Shown one piece after another: positions 34,782 through 43,489 of a stretch of 64,000 nucleotides of DNA (position 1 is its first letter; each line of letters starts with the position of its first letter). The DNA is taken from assembly GCA_028280945.1 (NCBI GenBank), contig JANQKV010000004.1, positions 124,001 to 188,000 of the forward strand. The letters are read 5' to 3'. The DNA comes from Opitutaceae bacterium. GTDB taxonomy: Bacteria; Verrucomicrobiota; Verrucomicrobiia; Opitutales; Opitutaceae. Below the pieces are notes generated by a model. It made no database searches. It was not told the DNA's origin and worked only from the letters and a program-made list of their open reading frames with translations. A program made the translations under genes and the position numbers.

Positions 34782-34815
34782 CGCCGCGGCGGACCCGTTT
34801 CCGCCGCGGCGTTTT
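34782..34815 (+). terminator. Intrinsic terminator after the YHS gene
   Basis: CGCCGCGGCGGA (34782-34793), a 5-base loop and TCCGCCGCGGCG (34800-34811), followed by TTTT. Confidence 0.8.
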
Positions 34816-34878
34816 CTCCTCCCTCCCATCCCTTAACCCACCCTCTCTCTCTTCACCTTCTTCCCTCCCTTTTTCGTC

Positions 34879-35454
34879 ATGAACACTTTCCCGAAAATTC
34901 TACGCTTCGCCGCGGTGGCTTTCGGGTTACTCCTCGGCACTGTCCGCCCCCTCCTGGCCGTGCCCGATTCCACCGCTCCCTCCCTCGTTGCCCGCGCCGG
35001 GGTATTGGGTATCGGCGACGCCGAAACGGTTGATCCCGTCGGCGCCATAGAAATTCGCTTTCCCACCCGCTGGGCAGGCCTGCAGCCTTGGGCGGGCCTC
35101 AACCTCACGGACAACCGGAACTGGTGGGGTGGCGCCGGTCTCGTCTACCACCACGACTTCACGCCGCGTCTTCGCGCCACGATTGGCAGCGGGCCGTTCT
35201 ACTATCGCAACGACGCCGATCGCGACCTCGGGCTCGACCTCGAATTCTACTCGTTCCTCGAACTCAGCCGTGAATTACGCCGCGACGAATACGTCGGCAT
35301 CCGCGTTGGTCACCTGTCCAACGCAGGACTCGGTCGCCGTAATCCCGGCTCCGAAACCTTCTCGATCGTCTACTCGCGGCCACTGCGCTCGCTCACGCAA
35401 CTCTGGTCGGACAGCCCGGCTGAATTTCGACCCACCTCAATCCAACATCACTGA
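34879..35454 (+). CDS. PagL-like lipid A deacylase / acyloxyacyl hydrolase family protein
   Basis: A 191-residue outer-membrane protein. The signal peptide (about residues 1-27, ending LLAVPD) is followed by alternating beta strands expected for an eight-strand barrel. YVGIRVGHLSNAGLGRRNPGSETFSIVYSRPL matches the PagL active-site block, with His-Ser in GHLSNAG and Glu in GSETFSI. PagL removes the 3-O acyl chain of lipid A. It is preceded by a terminator, so it has its own promoter. The family call is good; activity is inferred. Confidence 0.82.
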   Translation: MNTFPKILRFAAVAFGLLLGTVRPLLAVPDSTAPSLVARAGVLGIGDAETVDPVGAIEIRFPTRWAGLQPWAGLNLTDNRNWWGGAGLVYHHDFTPRLRATIGSGPFYYRNDADRDLGLDLEFYSFLELSRELRRDEYVGIRVGHLSNAGLGRRNPGSETFSIVYSRPLRSLTQLWSDSPAEFRPTSIQHH

Positions 35455-35492
35455 CTTCCCATTCAATCATCATCCTCAACCCATTCAAAACC

Positions 35493-35756
35493 ATGCCTGA
35501 ATCAACCCTTCCCTCCCTCTACGTGAAAACCGGCTGCCCGTGGTGCGCCCAGGCCCGCAGCGTGCTGGACGGCGCCGGTCACAACTACCGCGAAATCAAT
35601 GTGACCGACAGCCACGAGGCCTTCGCTGAAATGCAGCGGATCTCCGGCCAAACCAAGGCTCCGGTCCTCGACTGGCACGGCGATATCCTCGCCGATTTCG
35701 GAGCCGACGAACTCGTCCCGTTTCTCGCCAAGCGCGGACTCGCCACCCCTGTCTGA
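35493..35756 (+). CDS. Glutaredoxin
   Basis: An 87-residue thioredoxin-fold protein: LYVKTGCPWCAQARSVLDGAG with the CPWC dithiol site, then TKAPVLDWHGDILADFGADELVPFL with the cis-proline (APV). Complete small glutaredoxin. It lies 20 bp before a peroxiredoxin-like gene and probably supplies electrons to it. Confidence 0.9.
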   Translation: MPESTLPSLYVKTGCPWCAQARSVLDGAGHNYREINVTDSHEAFAEMQRISGQTKAPVLDWHGDILADFGADELVPFLAKRGLATPV

Positions 35757-35776
35757 AGTCATCAGCCTTCCGCCCG

Positions 35777-36451
35777 ATGTCCGCATCCCTCCAGTCCCGC
35801 CGCACCGCCGCCGAGCTCTCCGCCTTGCAAACCAAGGTTCCCGAGCTGCTCAGTCCGGTCCAACTGCGGGTGATGCGCGATTCGGTGCGGGAGTTATCGG
35901 ACCGGGGCGTTGGCCAGGACGCGCTCGCCGCGGGGGCCATCGCACCCGACTTCATCCTGCCGCGAACGTCCGGCGAATTGGTCCGGCTCTATGACCAGCT
36001 TGATCGCGGGCCCGTGGTGCTGGTGTTTTTCCGCGGGGGCTGGTGCGCGTTTTGCGAGACCTACCTCAAGGGACTCCAGCGCGAGCTTTTCTACATCCGC
36101 GAACTGGGCGCCGAGCTCGTCGCGGTGTCCCCCCAGTTGCCTGATGTGGCACTGGGTTTGGAGACCGACGAAGCCCTGGATTTCCCCCTGGTCAGCGACC
36201 CGGGACTCGCGATTGCCCGGCGCTTCGGCCTTGTCTATTCGATCCCGGCACGCCTGCAAAAAGTCTACCGCGACCTGGGCATCCGACTCGACGAACTCAA
36301 CGGCGATTCCGCGGCCAACGAGCTGCCCCTGGCGGCCACGTTTGTGATTGGCCAGGACCACCAAATCGTCCGCTCGGAGATCAACGAAGACTACACCGAA
36401 CGCTACGATCCGGTCGACATTCTGGAGACCCTGGCTGACCTGCATCCTTAA
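35777..36451 (+). CDS. Peroxiredoxin-like (AhpC/TSA superfamily) protein
   Basis: A 224-residue thioredoxin-fold protein. APDFILPRTSGELVRLYDQLDRGPVVLVFFRGGWCAFCETYL has the Prx-like lead and a W-C-A-F-C motif, the pattern of 'peroxiredoxin-like family' proteins with FxRGxWCPxC. VSDPGLAIARRFGLVYSIP and a C-terminal Prx extension follow. It forms an operon with the glutaredoxin. Unlike the Bcp-type enzyme at 28171, it has no signal peptide. Confidence 0.87.
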   Translation: MSASLQSRRTAAELSALQTKVPELLSPVQLRVMRDSVRELSDRGVGQDALAAGAIAPDFILPRTSGELVRLYDQLDRGPVVLVFFRGGWCAFCETYLKGLQRELFYIRELGAELVAVSPQLPDVALGLETDEALDFPLVSDPGLAIARRFGLVYSIPARLQKVYRDLGIRLDELNGDSAANELPLAATFVIGQDHQIVRSEINEDYTERYDPVDILETLADLHP

Positions 36452-36474
36452 AACCTTTCCGCATTTTCCAACCC

Positions 36475-37254
36475 ATGACCTTCTCAACATCCTTCCGCAC
36501 CGCCGGGTTCGCGGCTCTCGCTCTCCTACTGCAACCGCTTTTTGGCCAGGACCCGCTGGCTCGCACTTATGCCGCCCACGGTGGCCTCGAAACTTGGCGC
36601 GCCCAAGGCACGCTCCTCTACGACTTGGACGTCACTTACGGCGAAATCCACGCCCGTGATCACCAGGTGTTTGATCTCATCACCCGGCACGGGATCGCTT
36701 CTAACACCGACTACGCGGTCGGCTTCGACGGAGCCAACTTCTGGCTGAGCCGCACCGGGGAAACCTCCACGCCTTTTCCGCCGCGTTTCTACCTGTGGAC
36801 CCCGTTTTATTTCCTGGGCGTGCCGTTTGTATTCGCCGATGAAGGCGCCATCCGGACCGAACTCGAACCCGCGATGTATCAAGGAAAGGAATACCGCGTG
36901 GTGCGGGTCACCTTTGCCAGCGGCGTGGGGGATGCGCCCGATGATGTCTACCACCTCTACATCGATCCCACAACCGATCGCGTGAAGCTGCTGCGCTACA
37001 CCGTCTCCTACTTTGTCGCCGCCCAGGGGAAACCCACCGACAACCTGCCGGAAAACGCCCTGCTCTACGACGATTGGGTCGAAACCAATGCCGGCCTGCT
37101 GATGGCGACCCGCACGGTTTCCTACGCTTGGCGTGAGGGCACTACGACCGGTGACCCCCGGGTGGAACTGGACTTTGCGAACCTGCGGTTCCTGGAAACC
37201 CGACCCGACCCCGCCCGATTCGTGCCGCCCGCGGACGCAGAAATGCTGCCCTGA
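36475..37254 (+). CDS. Exported protein, LolA-like/DUF6503-type
   Basis: A 259-residue protein with signal peptide FRTAGFAALALLLQPLFGQ. The mature part (ARTYAAHGGLETWRAQGTLLYDLD, YAVGFDGANFWLSR, YHLYIDPTTDRVKLLRYTVSYF, LLYDDWVETNAGLLMATRTVSY) resembles exported proteins with an outer-membrane-lipoprotein-sorting-like half-barrel, such as DUF6503. The function is unknown. It lies 23 bp after the peroxiredoxin-like gene and may be co-transcribed. Confidence 0.7.
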   Translation: MTFSTSFRTAGFAALALLLQPLFGQDPLARTYAAHGGLETWRAQGTLLYDLDVTYGEIHARDHQVFDLITRHGIASNTDYAVGFDGANFWLSRTGETSTPFPPRFYLWTPFYFLGVPFVFADEGAIRTELEPAMYQGKEYRVVRVTFASGVGDAPDDVYHLYIDPTTDRVKLLRYTVSYFVAAQGKPTDNLPENALLYDDWVETNAGLLMATRTVSYAWREGTTTGDPRVELDFANLRFLETRPDPARFVPPADAEMLP

Positions 37255-37291
37255 GGAGCAGCCGACCCGACCCGCAGACAAGGGGCCGCGC

Positions 37292-38146
37292 CTACCGCAC
37301 ACGATCCAGCCGGCCCAGCACGTCGGTGCGAAGCCGCTCGATCTTCGCGGCCACGAAGTCCTCCACCGATGCGTGCGGATCCCGCACCAACGGCGTCAGA
37401 TCCATCGCCCAGGTAAGCCGGTCCGTCGTGTCGACCGTGTGCGCATCATTAAACGTCGCATTGGCCGCCCGGCGGCCTTCGGTGGCTTCGTCGTAGCGCT
37501 TGCCACCGGCGATCTGCGAGTCGAACAAACCAATCAACTGGCGGCGCAAATCCGGATGAGCCGCATCGTCGAGCGGCACCTTGTCCTCCGGCAAAAGCCA
37601 CTCCAGCGAACGCCAGACTTCGGCGCCAAGAACCCGCTGGGGTTGTCGCCCGGGGGGAATTTGCCGCAACACCGCCAGCACGCGCCAAAAGACGCCGACA
37701 TGGGTGTCGTGCTTGTCCAACGGGTTATGCAGGACGACTTCGGCGGGAGTGGTCGCGGCGAAGATCCGCTCGAGGTCTTGTTCCACCACCGCTCCTGCAC
37801 GGGCTGATTTCACCGCCCCGCTGGGATGTCCCAGCTGCAGTTGCACCGCATACTGCCCGAGTTTCGCCGCGGCCCGTTGCTCCTCCCGGCGGATCGCCTT
37901 CATCTCCTCGTCGGTGTTTTGGGCGTAGGCTCCGGTTCGGGCCGAGCCCGCCCCATCCGTCACCACAACGCCGCCAAAAGCACACGTATCCGCATGATCA
38001 ATACAGTAGGCGATCGCCCCGTGGGCCATTACCTCCAGATCATCAGGGTGCGCCCCAATGGCCAGGTGGGTGACGCGCCCGAGGGCTTGGTCCAACGGGC
38101 GGCCGTCAGGCACGTAGATATCGGCGTCAGAGCAGTGCAGTTTCAT
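37292..38146 (-). CDS. PIG-L/LmbE-family deacetylase
   Basis: A 284-residue zinc-dependent deacetylase-like protein. HLAIGAHPDDLEVMAHGAIAYC holds the A-H-P-D-D metal motif. VVLHNPLDKHDTHVGVFWRVL holds the downstream H-x-x-H-type site (NPLDKHDTH). The family removes N-acetyl groups from GlcNAc-containing substrates (GlcNAc-PI, BshB, MshB). The start at MKLHCSDADIY fits the coupling with the upstream nucleotidyltransferase, 7 bp away. The pair suggests modification of a glycan or sugar nucleotide. Confidence 0.87.
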   Translation of the reverse strand: MKLHCSDADIYVPDGRPLDQALGRVTHLAIGAHPDDLEVMAHGAIAYCIDHADTCAFGGVVVTDGAGSARTGAYAQNTDEEMKAIRREEQRAAAKLGQYAVQLQLGHPSGAVKSARAGAVVEQDLERIFAATTPAEVVLHNPLDKHDTHVGVFWRVLAVLRQIPPGRQPQRVLGAEVWRSLEWLLPEDKVPLDDAAHPDLRRQLIGLFDSQIAGGKRYDEATEGRRAANATFNDAHTVDTTDRLTWAMDLTPLVRDPHASVEDFVAAKIERLRTDVLGRLDRVR

Positions 38147-38153
38147 GAGGCAA

Positions 38154-39026
38154 TCAAAAGAGAGAGGCGGGATATTCTCCGGCGGCGGCCAACCGGGTGA
38201 GAGCGGCCTGCACGATCGGTTTGTCCTCCCGATACGTGACCCCGATCCAGTGGGCCGTGCTGGCGCGCACCCGGACGGAGAGATGACCGGCGGCGATTTC
38301 CGCGGACACGGCAGCGGGCAAATAAAACTCCGATTTCTCTTCGTCGAGCCGGTCGTCGATGAAGGCATTCCACTGGCATTCCAAGGCGGCCCACATGGGG
38401 GGTTGAAACGCCCAACAGTTCATCGAGACAATTTCGCGGCCGGAGTATTTCAGTCCGAGGCCAACATCGGCCCGCTCGATGCCGGTGTGCTCCACCACTT
38501 CGGTGAGGCGATCCTGCGCGTCGACTTGGCAGACACCACGGGAGACCGAGCCTTGCTCGGAGAGCGTGTTTCCGAGGCGATATCCTACCATGGCGTGATC
38601 GGCATCCGGAGCGGTGAAGAAGGCGACCAACTGCACAAAGGCGTCGCGCCCTAAAAAGTCGTCGGCGTTGATGACCGCAAAATTGCCCGGCACCACCTCG
38701 CGCGCACACCAGACGGCATGCCCCGTGCCCCAGGGTTTGGTGCGGCCTTCCGGGAGCTGCACGCCCGCCGGCAGGTCATGGAGCGACTGAAACGCGTAGT
38801 CCACCGGCACCTGGGTTTCGTAGCGGGCTCCGATCTGTTGACGGAACTGCTCCTCGAAATCGCGTCGAATCACGAAGACCACCCGGCCAAACCCCGCCCG
38901 CAGGGCATCGAAGACCGAGTAGTCCAGGATCGTTTCCCCGCTCGGCCCTACGGGATCGAGCTGCTTCAGTCCGCCGTAACGCGAACCCATGCCGGCCGCG
39001 AGGACCAAGAGAGAGGGACCTTCCAT
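38154..39026 (-). CDS. Sugar nucleotidyltransferase-like protein
   Basis: A 290-residue protein with the nucleotidyltransferase Rossmann core: LLVLAAGMGSRYGGLKQLDPVGPSGETILDYSVFDA (GxGxR nucleotide loop plus K), then FAVINADDFLGRDAF (DD metal site). WGTGHAVWCAREVV matches the substrate region of glucose-1-phosphate/GlcNAc-1-P uridylyltransferase-like proteins. Several starts are possible (39035 or 39026); MEGPSLLVLAAG was taken. It is the upstream partner of the PIG-L deacetylase, divergent from the BamE-like lipoprotein. Confidence 0.85.
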   Translation of the reverse strand: MEGPSLLVLAAGMGSRYGGLKQLDPVGPSGETILDYSVFDALRAGFGRVVFVIRRDFEEQFRQQIGARYETQVPVDYAFQSLHDLPAGVQLPEGRTKPWGTGHAVWCAREVVPGNFAVINADDFLGRDAFVQLVAFFTAPDADHAMVGYRLGNTLSEQGSVSRGVCQVDAQDRLTEVVEHTGIERADVGLGLKYSGREIVSMNCWAFQPPMWAALECQWNAFIDDRLDEEKSEFYLPAAVSAEIAAGHLSVRVRASTAHWIGVTYREDKPIVQAALTRLAAAGEYPASLF

Positions 39027-39168
39027 GCGGGCCATGCGAGACACGGCGCCGGTTGGTTTCAAAACCTTTCGACAACGTCACGCGATCTTGGCGATCAACG
39101 GTGAGCGCTCTCACGGTTTTGACAACGCGATCTCTCCGGAGAATCGTTTCCATCGAATCCAAGTCCTC

Positions 39169-39612
39169 GTGAACATCCGCCCTTCCCTTGTCCCCTCCCT
39201 GCTCCGTGTTGCGGCGCTTTGTGTAATGATCGGTCTCGTCGGTTGCGAAACCCCGACGTCGAGCCCGACCCAAGAACCCGTCCCGCGTCAGATCCATGTG
39301 GGCATGAAAAAGGACCAAGTGCGGGAGATCATGGGGAAACCGGCCCAAATTGTTCCCGGAGAGGGCAACGGCTCTGTGGAGGAATCCTGGGTCTATCGCA
39401 TCCAACAACCACCGGAAATGCGCAATGTCATCACCCGGATGGAAGAGGTGCCCTTTGTGAATCCGCGTTCCGGCGTTATGACCACGATCGAGGAACCGGT
39501 GACCGAACAGGAGCGCATTGACCGCACCGAAATCCTCACCCTGCTTTTTCGGGATGATCAGCTGGCCAACATCAACCGCGCGGTGCAGGAGCGTCGCTCT
39601 GTCATGAGATAA
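39169..39612 (+). CDS. BamE/SmpA-like lipoprotein
   Basis: A 147-residue lipoprotein starting at GTG: V-N-I-R-P-S-L, a hydrophobic stretch (LLRVAALCVMIGLVGC) and lipobox LVGC. VGMKKDQVREIMGKPAQIVPGEGNGSVEESWVYRI matches the SmpA/OmlA (BamE) fold, in which 'G.t...v...lG.P' and 'W.Y' are typical. An upstream ATG in frame would bury the signal peptide, so I reject it. It is probably outer-membrane or periplasmic. A role in BAM-type assembly is possible, but the family is broad. Confidence 0.78.
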   Translation: MNIRPSLVPSLLRVAALCVMIGLVGCETPTSSPTQEPVPRQIHVGMKKDQVREIMGKPAQIVPGEGNGSVEESWVYRIQQPPEMRNVITRMEEVPFVNPRSGVMTTIEEPVTEQERIDRTEILTLLFRDDQLANINRAVQERRSVMR

Positions 39613-39680
39613 GTTACTGAGACTAGGGATTGTGCTCCGGGGCCGGGACCGTCACGGTTTTGTCACCTCACCCCGGATAC

Positions 39681-41045
39681 ATGTTCGACGCCACCCCGGT
39701 TCTCCGCACGACGTCCTCCCTGCCCCCGGCTTGGGATCGTCCGGGTATTTTTGTCTCTAACCTCTTCAGCCTTTTCTTTGGCAACGAGGGACAGACCGCC
39801 GATCTGTGCTCCGAAGTGGGTCGCCTGGAATCCTACGGTGGTCGGCTGGTGCCGGTGCTCGGGCTGATGTATCAGGGAGATACCCGCAACAGTGTGGTGC
39901 TCGAGGAGCCCCCGGCCGACGCGCTGTTGGCATATTTCGCTGATGATTTGGGACTGGCCCTGCCCGACCTGTGCACGATGGGTCATGAGGACTACATCGC
40001 GGTGGGTCGCGAGGGTGCACTGCCCGCGGCGGCCGAAAGCCTTTTTGCCGACCTGCGCAACAAGTCGTCGGGGTGGCTGGACGGGTTTGTGACCGACGGG
40101 TCACTGCGTCGCATCGCGGCAGAAACCGGCCACAAGACTCTAAATTCACCGGAAGCCAGCTACGCGGGAAACAACAAGGTGATGTTGCACCACCATCTGA
40201 TGGCGACCCGGCTGCCCACCTTCACCTCACACCTGGCGGGCAATGCGACCGAAATCGACCATGCCTGCGAGCAACTGAAGCACTGCGGTTACGACCACCT
40301 GGTCATCAAATCCGCCGTGGGAGCCAGCGGAGTTGGTCTCTGGAAATTCCCCATCAATGGCACCGCGATCGAGGTGCCCGACTACTGTTTCCACGAAGGT
40401 CCCTGTCTTGTGCAAGGTTGGCTCGACGACAAGATGGCCGACGTGAACCTCGTCGCCTCGCCCAGCGTGCAGGTGTTTTCCCGGCCCGAGGCCGTGCATA
40501 TGTTTGACCTGACCGACCAGATTTTGAGCTCGGAAAGTGTGCACGAGGGCAATGTCTCTCCTCCGGAATGGCTTCGGTTTGAGCCCGATACCCGGGAGGA
40601 GATCATGCGCCAAGCGGCTGTGGTCGGGGCATGGCTGCATGGTCAAGGCTATCGCGGCACGGCCAGCATCGACTTCCACATCGCCTTGCGGACCGGGGGG
40701 CCCGAAGTGCGGGTCTGTGAGGTCAATGCGCGGGTCACAGGAGCAACGTATCCGGCGATGTTGGCGCGCCATTTCGCGCCGGAAGGAGCGTGGCTGATGC
40801 GCAACCTGCGATTTGATCCGGCACCGCAGCCTTACGAGGCACTCGCCGAACTTGCCCGCCACGACTTGCTTTGGCGACCCGGCCGGGAAAGAGGAGTGTT
40901 GCCCATCAATTTTAATACCACCCCGGGAGTGGGTGTAACCAAGGGACAATTTCTCTGTCTCGCGCCCGAACTCACAACCGCTCAAGCATTGCTTCGCCGC
41001 ACCACCGAAGTGATGGATGTGGCGGAAGACTTCGCCCGTGACTGA
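39681..41045 (+). CDS. Pre-ATP-grasp-type carboxylate-amine ligase
   Basis: A 454-residue ATP-grasp enzyme. IFVSNLFSLFFGNEGQTADL near the N-terminus resembles the pre-ATP-grasp domain found in peptide ligases of the pheganomycin (PGM1) type. HLVIKSAVGASGVGLWKFP is the ATP-binding lysine/glycine loop. RVCEVNARVTGATYPAML carries the E-x-N-x-R metal and phosphate site. The C-terminus (GVLPINFNTTPGVGVTKGQFLCLAPELTTAQAL) is family-like. ATP-grasp ligases join a carboxylate to an amine through an acyl-phosphate. It overlaps the M20 peptidase gene by 8 bp. The start is uncertain because no Shine-Dalgarno sequence is clear. Confidence 0.78.
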   Translation: MFDATPVLRTTSSLPPAWDRPGIFVSNLFSLFFGNEGQTADLCSEVGRLESYGGRLVPVLGLMYQGDTRNSVVLEEPPADALLAYFADDLGLALPDLCTMGHEDYIAVGREGALPAAAESLFADLRNKSSGWLDGFVTDGSLRRIAAETGHKTLNSPEASYAGNNKVMLHHHLMATRLPTFTSHLAGNATEIDHACEQLKHCGYDHLVIKSAVGASGVGLWKFPINGTAIEVPDYCFHEGPCLVQGWLDDKMADVNLVASPSVQVFSRPEAVHMFDLTDQILSSESVHEGNVSPPEWLRFEPDTREEIMRQAAVVGAWLHGQGYRGTASIDFHIALRTGGPEVRVCEVNARVTGATYPAMLARHFAPEGAWLMRNLRFDPAPQPYEALAELARHDLLWRPGRERGVLPINFNTTPGVGVTKGQFLCLAPELTTAQALLRRTTEVMDVAEDFARD

Positions 41046-42177
41046 TTCTGGACCCAACAAAAGACTGCGCGACCGACTTGTGGCGCTGACTCGCGATCTT
41101 GTGCTGATGCCGAGCTACGCCGGCAACACGGTCGCCATCCGGCAGTGTTATGAGTTCGTGCGCAATCACCTCGAGGAGTTTCCCGGGGTGGAAATCCAAG
41201 ACCACGTTTCCGCCGACGTGCCCTCCCTGGTGGCTTTGCCATCCGGCATCACGAAGCCTGACGTGTTGATGATCGCACATCTCGATGTGGTCCACCACGC
41301 CGACACCGAAGTCTATCGCTCCAGCATCGAGGAAGGGCGCATTGTCGGCCCCGGTGCGGGCGACATGAAGGGAGCTTTGGCGATTCTGATGGTGTTGTTT
41401 CGGCGTTTCCATCGCGCTTACCCCGGTATCAGCGTGGGGTTGGCCGTGACCACCGACGAAGAATCGGGCGGACAGCACGGCGTGCGCTACCTGGTGGAGG
41501 ACGTCGGCTTGCGGTGCGGTTGTGCCATCATCCCTGACGGCGGTTCCCTGCACGAGATAACGGTAGAGGAGAAAGGCATCCTGCATCTGAAACTCACCGC
41601 AACCGGAACGCCTTCCCATGCCGCCCGGCCTTGGTTGGGGCAGAATCCGATTCCCCAACTCACGGCCGCGCTGGAACGACTCGAGCTAAGCTTCCGCGGA
41701 CTGGTGGTCGATGAGCCGGACCACTGGTATCCGACCTGCACGGTCACGGCCATCGGCACCGAGAATGACGCGTTCAACCGTTTGGCGGCGGAAGCTCACG
41801 CGACCCTGGACCTGCGCTTTCCACCACCTCACACGACCGAGAGCATGATGGCCCGCGTACGTGATGTAGTGGGTGAGCAAATACACGTGGCGGCGGCGAT
41901 TACGGCGGAGCCGACCCACCTGCTGCCTGATCCGCGCTTCGTGGAAATCACCAATCAACTCATCGATCAACCGACTGAGCTCGTCCGCGAATCGGGGGGA
42001 AGCGACGCCCGGTTTTTGACCCCGCATGGCATCCCTGTGCTGATGTCCCGGCCGGAAGTGGGAAACCTGCATGCACCGAATGAGTGGATCGAAATCGACT
42101 CGTTGGTGACATATTATCGAATCTGCGAAAGCTACCTGGCCAAGCGGCTCAACGTTGCGCCGCCCGCTGAACCCTGA
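41038..42177 (+). CDS. M20-family peptidase/deacylase
   Basis: A 379-residue zinc amidohydrolase of the acetylornithine deacetylase/DapE/carboxypeptidase G2 type. The metal ligands are visible in sequence: IAHLDVVHH (H, D), GPGAGDMKGALAI (D), TTDEESGGQHG (catalytic E and ligand E), IIPDGG (D) and NLHAPNEWIEID (final H). The lid domain (TATGTPSHAARPWLGQNPI) is typical. GTG at 41038 is the likely start, overlapping the ligase by 8 bp, so the two are translationally coupled. An amide-forming ligase beside an amide-cleaving enzyme suggests making then trimming, or degrading, a small peptide-like compound. Confidence 0.88.
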   Translation: MTDSGPNKRLRDRLVALTRDLVLMPSYAGNTVAIRQCYEFVRNHLEEFPGVEIQDHVSADVPSLVALPSGITKPDVLMIAHLDVVHHADTEVYRSSIEEGRIVGPGAGDMKGALAILMVLFRRFHRAYPGISVGLAVTTDEESGGQHGVRYLVEDVGLRCGCAIIPDGGSLHEITVEEKGILHLKLTATGTPSHAARPWLGQNPIPQLTAALERLELSFRGLVVDEPDHWYPTCTVTAIGTENDAFNRLAAEAHATLDLRFPPPHTTESMMARVRDVVGEQIHVAAAITAEPTHLLPDPRFVEITNQLIDQPTELVRESGGSDARFLTPHGIPVLMSRPEVGNLHAPNEWIEIDSLVTYYRICESYLAKRLNVAPPAEP

Positions 42178-42184
42178 TCTTCCC

Positions 42185-42598
42185 ATGTTGCCCCCGCTGC
42201 GAGTGCTGGAGACCTGCGTTTACGCCGAAGACTTGGACGCCGCCTACGATTTCTACCATGGCGTGTTGGGGTTGAAGCTTCATTCCCGGGTCAAGGGCCG
42301 TCACGTGTTCCTGCACTGCGGAGCGGGCATGGTGTTGATTTTTAATCCCAGTGAAACCGAGCGGTCCCATCCGGAGGAGATTCCGGCTCATGGGAGTCGC
42401 GGGGCTGAGCACATTTGCTGGGCCGTGGAGCGGGAGGACCTCCCGAAATGGCGGACGAAGCTTAAGGCCGCAGGCGTGGAAATCGAGCACGAGCAGACGT
42501 GGGAAAACGGCGCAAGTTCGATCTATTTTCGCGACCCGGCGGGCAACAGCCTGGAATTGGCCACACCGAAACTTTGGGAGAACGATTCCGACGGATAA
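42185..42598 (+). CDS. VOC-superfamily (glyoxalase-like) protein
   Basis: A 137-residue protein with the vicinal-oxygen-chelate fold: LETCVYAEDLDAAYDFYHGVLGLKLHS opens the first module, AEHICWAVEREDLPKWRTKLKAAGVEIE the second, and SIYFRDPAGNSLELATPKLW is the conserved end with the metal-binding E. It lies 7 bp after the M20 gene, so it probably belongs to the ligase-peptidase operon. VOC proteins may act as lyases, dioxygenases or resistance proteins; nothing here chooses among them. Confidence 0.88.
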   Translation: MLPPLRVLETCVYAEDLDAAYDFYHGVLGLKLHSRVKGRHVFLHCGAGMVLIFNPSETERSHPEEIPAHGSRGAEHICWAVEREDLPKWRTKLKAAGVEIEHEQTWENGASSIYFRDPAGNSLELATPKLWENDSDG

Positions 42599-42775
42599 TC
42601 AGACGTCGTCGTTGATCTCCACGTATCGTTCGGTGCGTCGGCGCGAGGTTCGATTGCGGCGCGGCCACCGCATTTCCGAAGGTGTGTTTTTCCTCCAGAC
42701 CCACCAAGCCAATCCCATCAGCACAAGCATGACGGGAACAACTACGATGAGCATCAAACGCAGCAGTTCGGGCAT
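42599..42775 (-). CDS. Small membrane protein, copy 1 (58 aa)
   Basis: A 58-residue ORF starting ATG. MPELLRLMLIVVVPVMLV-LMGLAWWVW forms one transmembrane helix, followed by a basic cytoplasmic-type tail ending RWPRRNRTSRRRTERYVEINDDV. Its stop (TGA) directly abuts the stop of the VOC gene on the other strand. A paralogue with an identical 23-residue C-terminus is encoded at 43184-43360. Conservation of the protein in both copies, despite drift in the gaps, supports it as a real gene. Function unknown. Confidence 0.75.
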   Translation of the reverse strand: MPELLRLMLIVVVPVMLVLMGLAWWVWRKNTPSEMRWPRRNRTSRRRTERYVEINDDV

Positions 42776-42920
42776 GGAAGAGTCTAGTAAAGACTTCTAA
42801 CCCATCGGCACGTTTCTGCCTGCACAATACCCCTAAAATCTAAACCGTTACTTATCGTTCAGATCAGGAAAATCGGCAGTGGTCGCTGGACTAACGCGTG
42901 GTCCCCTTCACCCTGCGCAC

Positions 42921-43127
42921 ATGAATCTTTCGACACCGCTAGGCCGGGTTCGATTTCTGGGCATCATCGAAGGCTGATCCTTTGTGCTGCTGCTGTTTGT
43001 GGCGATGCCTTTGAAGTATTTCGCCAGCTATCCTCAAGCGGTAAGTGTGGTCGGCATGGCTCACGGCATTCTTTTCCTCGCCTTGGTTGCCGCCGCGCTG
43101 CAGGTCCAGGTTGAGGACGAAACCTGA
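42921..43127 (+). pseudogene. DUF3817-like membrane protein, broken copy
   Basis: It starts like the intact gene at 43490 (M-N-L-S-T-P-L-G-R-V-R-F-L-G-I-I-E-G), but the following Trp codon is TGA where the intact copy has TGG. The frame then continues with close similarity (SFVLLLFVAMPLKYFASYPQ...) until a second TGA near 43125, again where the intact copy has Trp. The last ~33 codons of the intact gene have no counterpart. The nearby ATG and upstream sequence are conserved, so this is a recent decay after tandem duplication. Confidence 0.85.
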
Positions 43128-43183
43128 CCCCTCTGCCCTCTTTGACCCCTCCTCGATTGTGGGAGAACGATCCCGATGGCTGA

Positions 43184-43360
43184 CTAGACGTCGTCGTTGA
43201 TCTCCACATATCGTTCGGTACGTCGGCGCGAGGTTCGATTGCGGCGCGGCCACCGCATTTCCGGAGGTGTGTTTTTCCGCTGAATCCAGATCGTGAGGCC
43301 ACCCAAAACCATCAGAATGGGAAAGACCACGATGAGGAGAAGGCGGAGTAACTCGGGCAC
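43184..43360 (-). CDS. Small membrane protein, copy 2 (58 aa)
   Basis: Paralogue of the protein at 42599-42775, starting at GTG: V-P-E-L-L-R-L-L-L-I-V-V-F-P-I-L-M-V, one membrane helix, then QRKNTPPEMRWPRRN and the identical tail ending ERYVEINDDV. The differences are concentrated in the membrane segment while the basic tail is invariant, which suggests selection on the tail. Confidence 0.72.
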   Translation of the reverse strand: MPELLRLLLIVVFPILMVLGGLTIWIQRKNTPPEMRWPRRNRTSRRRTERYVEINDDV

Positions 43361-43489
43361 GACAACATGACGCTAGACCTATTCTTGTCCGCTACAACAA
43401 GATGCGAATCCCGAAAATTACGCATGCTCGGATACGTAAAATCGACAACGTCAACTGGACTAACTGTCGGAGCGAATCACCCTGCGCAC

